DNA of 64,000 bases from Setoptus koraiensis (Eukaryota; Arthropoda). The stretch spans positions 4,402,001-4,466,000 of the forward strand of contig CM106585.1 of assembly GCA_048013815.1 (NCBI GenBank). Reading direction: 5' to 3'. Numbering within the stretch: the stretch's first letter is position 1; every line of letters starts with the position of its first letter. The notes under the pieces were generated by a model. The model was not told the DNA's origin, did no database searches, and saw only the letters and a program-made list of their open reading frames with translations. The translations under genes were made by a program, and so were the position numbers. This document shows positions 10,346 through 22,334 of the stretch, piece by piece.

Positions 10346-13300
10346 CTAAGCGAGATAGAGAAAAAGCAAGATGTTGATAGGAACAGGGAGCAGATAAACA
10401 AGAAAACATTGATTAATAATTGGTAGAAAGTTTGTGTGCAATTAATTCATTTCGACCTTTGCGCCATCAGGCTGCATGGGGTAGATTTGTGTTTGAATAA
10501 ACAAGTTTTTCCAATAAACTTGCCGGCCTGCAAACGTGCCGGCAAGCCGAGCATGTCCCAGCACTCAGGTGAGCCAGAAAGAAACAAACAAACAATCAGA
10601 CAATCAAGCAAGCAAACAAACGAACAAACAAACTAACTCCTCTCCAGAGTGTTTATCTGAATTCTGTTTGATGATGAAAAAGCGCTTAGGTTTTTGCGAG
10701 ACACACTTTATATCTGGTGCACTTGTGCACTTGATCTTGACAAACGATAAAAGCGCCCCTCGGGGAGGGGCCAAAAGAACACGATTAGACAAACAGTCCA
10801 ATAAGCTAATCTTTGCTTATACAACAGCAACTAGCTCACTTTGTCCCTCCGCCAACCACTCCCCGGCGCCGAGCACTAATAAAGCACTTGTGATAACTTG
10901 GTATCTTTTGCCCGAGAAACACGCTGTCTTGTGTGTTTGCGGGACGTGTCTCGGGCCGGCATGTTGCGCATCTGATACTCGCAGATAATAAAATCCCGAG
11001 CCCCATCGCCAGAGTAGCCAAGAGGCTGCCAATGGAAATTAAGTTGCCGTCCCGAGCCATGCTCATACTAAATAATACTATATTATATAATCCATCTTGT
11101 GTTGCATTATTCCATATAATATTATGGTGTCACTGCGAGACGTTGTGCCCGCTGGCTAGATCGTTGATCAAGTTGGTCGCGATAAGTGGGCGACTTTTGC
11201 ACGAGCTGCCTCAGTGGACTCGTGCTTTCATTTGCATCGGGGGATATGCGCGCTCATTATGTCATTTTGTTACTGCCACCTGAGGTTGTAAGAGCGCGCT
11301 AAAAAACAGCCGCTCCAACTACTCAACTACAGCATAGATTCCATAGCATTTGCTTGGACGAACCACGACAACGATCTCATAACTCCGCGCCACTCTCAAT
11401 GAGATTCTCGTCATGCCGCTAATTAGCGACCGATCGGCATGCTCAATTAACCAACTAATCAGTCAAACTAGTTTCTCTCAGTCTATTGTGGCATGCCGGT
11501 CGACTGGCGGTGAACCAGTCACCCAATAGCACATGGCGCCACTCGAAGTGCTTCGGGACCGCCATTGTTATTATTGCATGGCCATCATTATGAGCCCGTG
11601 CTTGTTTGGGCCCCAAATTTGGGCCCCAAACTGATTGCAGCCAGGTGCAGTTGGAGCGATAACAAAAACTGCTTGCTATTTTTGCTCAATCCATCTCGGA
11701 CGCACCCTCTACTAGAGAGTATCTAGTCTCTCCATAGCTGCAAGGAGTAGAGCTCGCTCTGGCTTTCTGAGCTGCCCCCGTAAGGGCCCCGTGGCTCGAA
11801 ATCGGCAGTTTACACCGGGCCACTGACAACATTGTGAGAGCACCCCAACTCGGATAGAATTTTCAAAGTTTCTCAAAGTTTGCCGAGTTCGCGAGCCCAG
11901 CTCGCTAAGGTATGGCGATTTGCTGGACCAGTTTGTGGGGCCCCAAACGCGGGTTATTTTGTGGGCCCCAAACGTGGGCCAATGATAAAAGGGCGACGAG
12001 CGAAACACTTATGATGAGCAACCCACCAAAACCAGCAATCAGAGGTCGGTACCTGGGGCCAATTTTAAGCCGTGACTGCAGCGATTCTCAGAGAGAGAGA
12101 GAGAGAGCTCTGTTGGTCGTGCGAGTTTGTTGGGCCGCAGACAAACAAACATTGACTTTTCCATTGAAGTCAGGGGTGTTCCGAAAGATCTATATCGGGC
12201 CTATCTTTATGGCAACTTTGTCAATAGGCAAGCTCGGCCCGACTAGCTAATGAGCCAGCCAGTCGCCACTGTGTGACATGCTCATTAACTGGATCTGGCT
12301 AACGGATATTCATTATGGATCATTAGATACCGGGGAGTGTTGCGTTTGTTTGCAATGGTTACACCATTCAACTGATATCATCAAGTGGAGTGCGGATGAT
12401 TAGGGCCCGCAACAAAAGTCATGTTGTTTCCTCTTAGACGGCTCCACTTTGAGACGATCGCCGTAATTGAATTGGCCACCGCTGATACACACCTATGAGT
12501 CATAGGCTATGACCCGCATAGGCGGCTCGCGAGGGTCCGCTCAGGGGGCCCCGAAAGGCTCTCAGGCCAAAAATCGGCTCAGCCGTAAGCGCTGGTCTCG
12601 CCGGCCGAGATTATCTGGTGTGTATGAGAGGTATTTTTTCCGTGCATTAGCTTGCCGTCGCGATGGGCCCCCAAGAGCTGGCCGGCAAATTAGCCGATGG
12701 TCTTCGGTATTGGGTTGTACTGGCTATTTTTGCAAATGTCGTTCGTTGCTCTCAATGACAATAATGCTCAATGTCAAAGTACAAAGTCCGCTGTCCGTCT
12801 TAAAAGCCCGCCCCCCTCTAATCCGCACTCCGGCGGGCCCAGCTCGCCCTGAGTGACTTGTCGGGCGGCCCAGCAGGGCAGCACTGATTTAGAGAGAATT
12901 AGAGAGGAGAAAAAATCTATCTAATGATGATGAGTTATAGCGGTTTGCGCTGCGAGAGTGGCGGCACGGTGTCTCGAAATCGCCAAGCAGCGCGTTGTCA
13001 ATGAACTCTCGGTGTCGGTCGGCTTCGAAGCCGTCCAGTCGGGCCGGCTTCGAAACGGCGCACTCTTTGTCGGTTGGCAAGTTAATTCCGACAAAATACG
13101 ACCACTATCTATCGGTAACAAAGCGCGTTTCGTTGGTTGCGGGGCATAGATGGATAGATACTATCTATTGGATAGGCGCACCAGAGATAGCTGCACCGAT
13201 TACAGTTGCCGGCGCGCCAGTGTAATTATCGCCAGACACCTCGCCCGGAGCATTAGGGATGTTGTGAGCGTTTTATTATGCACAAACAGCGCGGCTCCTG

Positions 13301-16300
13301 GGGGCTCCAGGGTCAACAGACTGGCGCCCGTGTCCAAGTGGGCCCCTCCGAACCATTGGTGCTTCGCAATGCTATCGCAAGCCTCGATAATCGAGGGCCG
13401 CGAGGCGACAATATAGAAACTATAGTGAGCGAGCGATAATATGGATGCGATAATATAGAAAGATAGCAGCGTGTACTTACCATTGGGCGAGCGGCAACAA
13501 GGTCAAAATGATGCTCTCCTCCAGGGAATTCTGTTCTATTTGGGGGCCCAATTTAACTCTGGCAAATATGGCGTATAGGGGCGCCCATGAGAGCACAAAT
13601 ATGACCACCACCACGAGCATCATTTTGACCACTTTTAATTTGGACTTTTGCATTATCAATTCAATTTTTAGACCTTTGGGCCTGTCGCCGGGTATGTTGC
13701 GGCGCCATATTTTGTACCATATACCAATATAACAAATGGTGATCACTAATAATGGAAACAGGTAACACAATATTAAATTGGCACAAATAAAATATATTGT
13801 GTCCATCTGTTGGTCTGGCCAGCGTTCCTCGCACAACAATATTGGCTCGGGCCAATGCTCCGATTGATACGGCTCCAAGGTGAAAAACATGGCCCACGGC
13901 ATGGCGATAGTGGACGAGAATAGCCAAATAATGAATATCGTCCATCTTGCGCCCCTCCTCGACATGTGCCAATCCAGGGGAAAGCAAATAGCCAAAAATC
14001 TGGCGATGCGAGATTGTTGATTGTTTGTTTGCGTATTAGTGGCCCCATAATGCCCATGATGCCCATTGAACAGGATGGCGCCCCATTCCACGAAGCGCGG
14101 GCGTCGTTGCCAATAGGTGCAAATTGGCAACAATTGTCGTCGTCGTCGTCGTCGTCGGCGTCGGCGTATTTGTTTGTTGGTTGATGTTTTGCACGAGTGT
14201 TTCGCAAATTGGCCATTCATTATGATTCAATATTGATGTTGTTCGCAAATATTTGCCAACAGCACAACAATAACAACAATATTACGAGCCGTGCCAGCGC
14301 GTCAAATGGGCCAATGGGGAAATGAGACATGAGAAATTAAGACATGAGTATATTAGTTGATATTTGTTGTTATCATTCGAGTCGATCGTTGGGCGTTCGC
14401 TTCCGCGCTCGCCCAGCCAGCTCGCCAAGGAAGCTCGCCCAGCCAGCTCGCGTCTTCAGGCGCCTCTCTCGTCCCTAAATATAGCAACACAAAATTTGGC
14501 TGGCCCATGAATAAAAGTCGCAAATATCGCATATATTTAGCTGTGTTCAGTTGGGGCCCGGCCGAGGCCCGGGTAACTCGATATCGGCTTGCACGCAGGC
14601 GGCCTCGCGGGCTCTTGCAGGCGGTTTTGCGGGCTCTTGCAGGGGCCCACGTGAGGCGTTTTATGCGAGTCGCCGTTGGAAATTGTTTGTAATAAAATCC
14701 GCCGGCGCATGTAGCGCCCCATGTCAGCCAAAATCAAAGCCCAGCTACTACATGAGACTACAACTGTGGATGACCATTAGGCCGGCCACTTGACAAACAC
14801 AAGGCCCGATATTGAGTGAGCGGGGGTCATCATTAATGACCGTTGTAAACAGTGTTTAAAATAAAAGTTGTTGCTGTTCCACTTTGTTTGTTGCTTTTAG
14901 CCACTCTGATTTTCGCTGGCTGCCACTGGCAAGCCAGCGAACACAGGATCATTTGCATAATAGTTCGTTGAACCAGCCGATGGTAGCCAGATAGTGAGAG
15001 ACACTCTGAGAGTGAGAGAGACCTCACAAACAGCGTGACAGAGCCTCACAGGGGCCCCAATCGAGCAGAGGTCAATCCACCTAAACGCATAGACTAACTA
15101 ATCTAATAATACAACTCACTCGTGGTTTGCCTTTGCCGCCGCTGATGAACTCCCATTGGTCTGGCCAACTGTCTTTGCATCTTTGCGTATCTGGCCTGCT
15201 GTACGATAAACTGTTGTTCGCGTACATGTCCCGCTGCTCGCCTTGTGGGGCCAGAGCCTTGCGGGGCCCTTTGTGTGCACGGGGGCCCCACAAGCAGATA
15301 TAGCGTGCCTAGGCGTCATAGTTGATTGTTCGGCGCCTCTCTGGGCCGTGCATGTCATTTAGCATTCGGGTGAGCTTGTGTTTGTTAATAGTTGTTGCCA
15401 GTTGCCGCCGAATCCAAATGATCCGAATCTCTTTATCTCTCTCATGCATGCTTTCCATGATTGATGGTGTCCCCGGCACACACGCACACACACACACATA
15501 CTAGCACAAGTGCCGGCTCTTCGATGCTGATGTAATTAACACTTAAACGGGGGGCCCGACGGCGCAGCGGAAGGTCAACTAACCGAGCGGGCTACCGAGC
15601 GACGGGGCCCGCCGGCGGCCGGCCCGACAGCCCAGCAGCATAACAGCCCAGCAGCATAACAGTGAGGCGGCCCGAGCAATAACCAATTACATGACAACAA
15701 TGAACTTGATGGCTGGCAGACGGCGCAAGAAGCCAACGGCTTATTGTCGCAACGGCTTATTGTCGAGCCAGCAACTAACTATAGCTAAAATAATAAAACG
15801 CCGGCCCCATTTTTGTTGTGCGCGGCGCTGCGTGGCGTGGCGTTTTTAGCTGCGGTTGCGCGTCTGACATTTGATAATTGCCCCGGGCTAATGCTCGACA
15901 CTTTGGCCACATTCGAGTTCAATTGCCGCCACTCATGCCCACCAGTTGGCATGGCAACTGGCCGGGCCGGTTGTAACGGTTTGTTTGCCGGCCCGGCCCG
16001 GCCGATTGTCGCTGCTCGGTGGCTCCCAATTGTTCTCTGAATATTATTGTCTGAATTGTCTGACTTGTCTGACTTATTATTGTCGCCAATGTTGGCTGCC
16101 GTGCCATGGATAGTTACAGCGAGTCATGCGATGTTTAAAATTAATATCATCAGTCGGCCACCTACTAATGATAATAATGATAATCTAATAGTCGGCCACC
16201 GTTAACCGCCCGCTCTTGCCATTTCGGCTTAGCCAATTTGCAAATTTGCATATTCAATGCGATCATCATCTTGACATCATCTGTGTGTGAGCGGGGGGGG

Positions 16301-19300
16301 CCTCATTACCAAACTACGCTACCTATCTCTGTCATGTGCGACCGGCCTGACATTTGCTCGCCTGGGCCGCTATATCTGGCACCTTGCGCCAGATATAGCG
16401 GCGGCCAGATGAGGGGCCCGGATAAACGGGGGGCTGCCAGACAGACGGGCGGCGAGATAGAGCAGTGGAGCGGTTGCACAAACAAGCCCGAGATGCCCCT
16501 GGGTGCCGCTAATATTGTTGTCAGAGGGGCCGCTTGGCGTGCATCAGTCACGTAGCGCGGGCCAAATTATAAATGCGTCAATGGTCGCTCGTGCCGCTCG
16601 CGGACACTCGGATCAGAGATGATTGGCCGCGTCGCTGGGGCTCCCCATGCGAATGGTCGCCTCTCCGTCGGGCCGTCGTCGGCCGCTTCGTTGGGCCGTC
16701 GTCGGCTTTTGCGTGGGGCCGCGTTCGGTCGGCGGCGGCGGCGTGCAATTGGCGGGACACTACTCAGCTAATGAACTGCCGCATTGGCGCTCATTAGGCG
16801 CCCCGATGAATGGCGAGCGCGGCTCGGCGAGTAACCAACCGAACCGAGCCGCGCCGCGCCGAACCGCACCGGACCGCATCGAGCCGAAGATAGTGGCCGC
16901 GTGCCGCGCGCCAATCTAGAGGCGAAACGCGCGCATTCAAGTCATTCCAAGCGNNNNNNNNNNNNNNNNNNNNNNNNNNNNNNNNNNNNNNNNNNNNNNN
17001 NNNNNNNNNNNNNNNNNNNNNNNNNNNNNNNNNNNNNNNNNNNNNNNNNNNNNNNNNNNNNNNNNNNNNNNNNNNNNNNNNNNNNNNNNNNNNNNNNNNN
17101 NNNNNNNNNNNNNNNNNNNNNNNNNNNNNNNNNNNNNNNNNNNNNNNNNNNNNNNNNNNNNNNNNNNNNNNNNNNNNNNNNNNNNNNNNNNNNNNNNNNN
17201 NNNNNNNNNNNNNNNNNNNNNNNNNNNNNNNNNNNNNNNNNNNNNNNNNNNNNNNNNNNNNNNNNNNNNNNNNNNNNNNNNNNNNNNNNNNNNNNNNNNN
17301 NNNNNNNNNNNNNNNNNNNNNNNNNNNNNNNNNNNNNNNNNNNNNNNNNNNNNNNNNNNNNNNNNNNNNNNNNNNNNNNNNNNNNNNNNNNNNNNNNNNN
17401 NNNNNNNNNNNNNNNNNNNNNNNNNNNNNNNNNNNNNNNNNNNNNNNNNNNNNCCACCTGAATGGAGCCAGATTCACGGTGATTCCCATTTACCGTGTCA
17501 AAGAGTGTGTGTGTGTGTGCGTGGGTTCAAGCTAATGCACCGACGCAACTACAAATATCCCATGCTGATAATTAATAAAGGCCCCGTCCATTCATCATCA
17601 CCGGCCCGACGTCACCGGCCCGACGAGCGCGGCTTGCATCATTAACGGTTGGCTTGTGCCCATCGCTCGCTGGCCGCGATGCCGGCTGCAAGGCGGCGAT
17701 GATCTAACGGTATTGTAACGGTGCGCACTCACGATCGGGCCTCGATTTCACTGCTCCCTTGGCCCCCCCAAATCTCGTTTGGGACGCACTTGCGCTTCAG
17801 ACAATGCACCGACAGCGGCAGCCACGACAACAACAACAGCAGCAACAACAACAGCCACAACAACATCACCGACAGTGCCGACAACGGCGAGGGCGGCGAC
17901 CCAGCACAAACGATGCACGGCGAGTCACTGATTCGTGCGGCCAGCGCGCAGCGGGATTATGCAACCAAAAAAGTGAGAGGTCAATGGCCATCTACATAAA
18001 TCGTGGCAGGCAATAGAGATGCCAACTTCGAATGAGCGACTTCGAACGGGCAGCTTCGAACGGGCAACTTGGAACGGGACAGAGGGGCCCCTCCCCCGAA
18101 CGCAACGCACAATGGTGCGTTGCATGATGACACAAACAAGTCGCGAGCAATCTAGGCAAGCGGAACAATGTATGCAACAACTGTTGTTGCGTGCTTGTGA
18201 TTGATATTTAATAAAAACTTGTGTCATTTCGATCACACTCGCTGCATCGATCAAACTTTGATATTATCCCATCGGCTGGTATCGCGCTAACGTGCTCACT
18301 TATGATGCATAATGGCAGCGTTGCACGCTCCAATTCGAATTCAGACACAATATATGAAATTAGATTCACAAACTGATACTTTGCATCTAGCGCGCTGTGC
18401 CTCTCTGGCCAGCAACGCCGGTCACTCGCACATCACTGACCAGTGACTCAGTCCGACTGACCTCTCACTCAACTCTGACCGCTCGGCCAATCGCTTGCGT
18501 AAATGTCGATTGTTGCAGCGGCGCCACTGTGACCTGACCGAAATGCTTAAAATGTTTCTCACCTTACAGTATAATGTTTATAATACTCAAAGTACAGTAT
18601 AATGTAATACTCAAAGGCTCTTACACAATCGGGCCGGATAACAAGTGCACACAACAAAAGTTCAATGGCGATGCTGCCATTCAATAACGACTCGCCAGAG
18701 CTCACTTATATTGTAATGATAGATGGACAATTCTGGCTCGAACGAGAATCGCATCATTTGATTTCACGCCTCAATGGGTGCTACCACTGGCCGGCTGGCA
18801 AGCTACTTGGCGAGCGAGTTGCAACAAACAAGCTATCAGCACGGACGTGTCGCCGGATAGAAGTGCTTCCGATAGAGCGCTGCGTGTGTGTGCTGTCGGT
18901 ATTGGGCTGTAAGTGTCCAATCTGAATTTAATACAAACAATAGACAGGCTTTTATATATTGCCTATTGTATATATAGTATTAGTGGTGTATATTATATAT
19001 TACATAATATTGGACAGTGGACAGATATTGGTCAGATGAGTGCGGCCAATTGTGCGATAACAGATAACAAAACGATTCGATTTTGTGGGCAACGTGATTC
19101 CAATCTAAAGCGCACTTTTTCCATCCATTATTTTTGTTTCAGTTCAGCGCCATAAGCTTGCCATTTTTAAATCGTCGACAGCATTTTAAATCCGGCCACC
19201 AGCGACAGCATAACGCGGCGGCGGCACGTACAACACTAATGGCTGCCGTGAGGCCGCCGAAATATTGTTTTTGTTGGCATTGTCAAGTGTTGGCGAGCGA

Positions 19301-22300
19301 AATGAAAGAACTGACCCGTTTATCATTCGCCATACTATGCTTAAATGGCCCCCCCCCTCCCCGACTCTGTACACGATGCCTGATAGCAAGACATATGTGT
19401 GATCTAGTGGCCGACTGGTGCGGCCACCATGCAATCAACGGCCCACGTTGACCAGGCACTAAAAGCACTGAAAGGTAAATGAGGTGCTTGACCTCGGCTG
19501 ACATTGAACTTGAACTTTTAATTGATCAATAAAAATCATCTGGCGCTTTTGTCTTGGAATGAAATGAACGGGCACTGACAATGAAGAAAATCCAAGAAAA
19601 CACTAGCTAGTTCGTTAATGCAAACAATTGTTAGTGTGTGCTGATTACGTGTTACGTAACTTGCACGTAGTGTAGTAACACTTGTCTCCACGAACACCAT
19701 GTAACAAGCTCAGGTGAGCCCGGTCTAACGGTTTCTGTAGTGGTCAGTGGTGTCGATGGAACGGTGTGCCTACGTGACGTCGTGTGTCCATCACCAGTGC
19801 CCATGCTTTCAATAAGGCCCGGGAGCGGCGTCTCATATGAAGGCTAATTGTTTTCATGGAAAAAAATGGCCTTCGATGGGCGAAAAGTTGACTTTTTCAG
19901 TTTGCGCCGCTTTTTCATCTCGATTTCGAGTGACGCTCGAAAATATGCGCACTGTAGCGAATGCTCTCCCTGTTGGTTCGTGCGTTCACATTTGCGAGCA
20001 CAAACGCTCATCATGGAGCAGAAATTTATCGCCAGCTCCCGTCGTCGCGAAGGACAAAAAAACACTTATCAGCAATTTTTAGTAGAATGATTTCCGGTAT
20101 TCAGCTATAGAAAATCACTGATTGTTATTTCGCAAACAAAAAATGCTTCACAAGCAGAGGTTTCGGTTTTCATTTCCTCACATATTAATTTTTCTATCTT
20201 GTGTTTTGATAAGAAAAATCGCTCTCTGCTAGCACCAAAACTCAAGAAAAAGCTTCGCAGTACATAAATGGACAATATAGATATATGTCTGACTTACCTG
20301 TCCAATGTAACGGCCACCATTGTGTTTATAGATGCGCTAACAGCCACTCCTTGCAAGTAAGACACAATTTTACATACGAACAATCCGAGCAAATAAGCTG
20401 CAAATCATTGTAAACAGTTGGTACAAGTAGATGATTGTGTCGTCATGGTAACCATTGGGTTTGTTGATTCAGTCAAAGTTCATCCAGACACGGCACCGAG
20501 CAATAGAAAATAGGTGTAGATAGAATAGAAAAAAAAATTGTAAGTGTTAGTCGCTTTGCAAGTTAATAAGTTGCAGTTCAAATTGGCAGAGTTTGTCAGA
20601 GATTGGCAGAGATAGATTCAATCGAAACGAATCATCGTCTTCGTCACGGCACGCGGTCATTGAGATCGGAAACCTTTGTTATCAATCCCATTGGACGCGA
20701 TGATGGGTTTTCCATTTATCCATTCGGAGCGCTTTATCTTGGCTGGCGAGCCAGCCGATTGTATTGTTGACGCTATTGCGTGGGCATTCATAGTAAATTC
20801 AATAAATGTCCGTAGAGTAACGAAAAAGAGAATAAAAAACTCACACCGACGCCTCTGGCGGACAATTATTGAGCTTTCAGCGAGCCGTACATTTTTAACT
20901 GTTTCCTTTTGTGGTATTTTAATCAGCTCTATAGAATTTCGCACTCCCTGCAGCTTGGCCACCCGATTTCTGAGCTGACTGCGTGTTCGCAGTTTCGCCC
21001 TAACCGTTTCACCTTATCCGTTTGCTTTAGTTTCGTGTTAACATAAATTTACTCTCGGCAACAGCAAGCAAGTTGGCGAATTTGAAGAAGAAAAAAAAAC
21101 AGTATACAGAAAAATCGGGTTCTCTCTGGGCTTTATTTCACGGTTTACGTGGCCAGATGTTTCTGTTGGATTCATGTCTGACATGGCTGAATTTCAGTGA
21201 AAATCCGACACGCAACAATATCTGGACGGCCGGATTCGTGTTTCGTTTACACCTCAGAGTGGGGGGTTTTAAAGCTGCTGAATAAACCGAATTATAATAT
21301 TATTTGCAGCAGACGAGAGAGTGAGCCGATTTGAATACGATTTGGCTCAAATTATCTGGGGCGCCTGAAACAGCAGTCAGCACGTCAGCCGCTGAAAGTA
21401 TCTGAACCATGAGATCGTGCAACAATATCTGCATGTGACATTCGCCTGAGATATCGTCATCATCAAGTGAGCGAAAACGGGCGAAATTTGTTTGACACTT
21501 CCGACGCGCGGCGTCAATCTACATCTACGGTTGCGAATCGCGATCGATTAGAAACTGAGCGCGGATCAATAACTCGACAAGCATCGCCACAGGTGACATC
21601 ACCGAAAATAGACAAACAATAAGCCTGGCACAATCAATATCTCGGACGTTATTTATACCTGGCATGTTGTCGCATATCGTTTCGCTGGCGCGATGCACCG
21701 ACGCAATTTCAACGCAATCAGTCCCATTGTTTCGCATGACATCTCTGTTGATGTCCAAATGCGCCATGGTCACTATCGTCGATGCCAATTTATTGGTCGG
21801 CACGGCCAACCAATAATACATTCGGAAGCCATTTCTAATGCGCCAGAAATAGCCAACGGATCTGTGTGTGTCGTAAATGGGCGCCGGCGACATAAAAACG
21901 CGGTTTGCGCGTTTGGTTTTTGCGTCAGAAGCAAATCGTAAACGTTGACTTGGCAGATTCTTTGGATAATGCAACAATGTGTATCTTGCATATATATATA
22001 TATATATTTGTTTCGACCAATATAAAAGTTGCGTAAAATCAAAAAACAAACTTGTGCGCCCCTGGTGGGGGCTGGGGGCCCAACTGTGAGCAACAACTGT
22101 GAACAAGCTAGCTGTATCGTCGAGTGACACTAAACACGAAATGGCTAACGAGCGTTGCACTTGACACACTTGGACATGACTTAACAATAATGATGACATA
22201 ATGACGCCCAAGTGTGTAGCGTGTGTAGGTGTGTGTCTGTTGACCTTGAGGCGACACTGTGACAAGATTGTGCGATGTTGTTGTTGGCCAGCATCTATGT

Positions 22301-22303
22301 CGA

Positions 22304-22334
<31 letters not shown>

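Larger units (their letters stand above)
14000..20297 (-). other. SIFaR intron 2 (6.3 kb, includes the assembly gap)
   Basis: GTAAGT donor at 20297. Near the 3' end a branch-point-like ACTAATAC (minus strand, 14033-14040) sits about 35 nt before the CCAG acceptor (ends 14000). The polypyrimidine tract is weak. The intron contains the 500-N gap, GC-rich DNA, two hairpins, and no recognisable gene. Confidence 0.75.

Noticed and set aside
10346-10401. Met at 10401 as start of a 911-aa protein
   Set aside because: The 19 codons before 10345 are the intron's pyrimidine tract ([12 protein letters not shown]). The CTTAG acceptor and the phase match to exon 3 show the true exon start.
14000-14220. 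N-terminal part of the 247-codon ORF that includes SIFaR exon 3
   Set aside because: Encodes an Arg run from a GTC microsatellite. The CCAG acceptor at 14000 with an upstream ACTAATAC branch site marks the exon border.
15081-15293. Minus-strand frame with [12 protein letters not shown] before a GTGAGT donor, resembling a GPCR extracellular loop 2
   Set aside because: It lies inside SIFaR intron 2, between the TM3 exon and the TM4 exon. Exon 3 already has its own CEERWPDQ loop, and inclusion would break the DRF arginine codon phase. Probably chance.
17521-17535. GGGTTCAAGC as a tRNA B-box
   Set aside because: No A-box or cloverleaf could be found around it.
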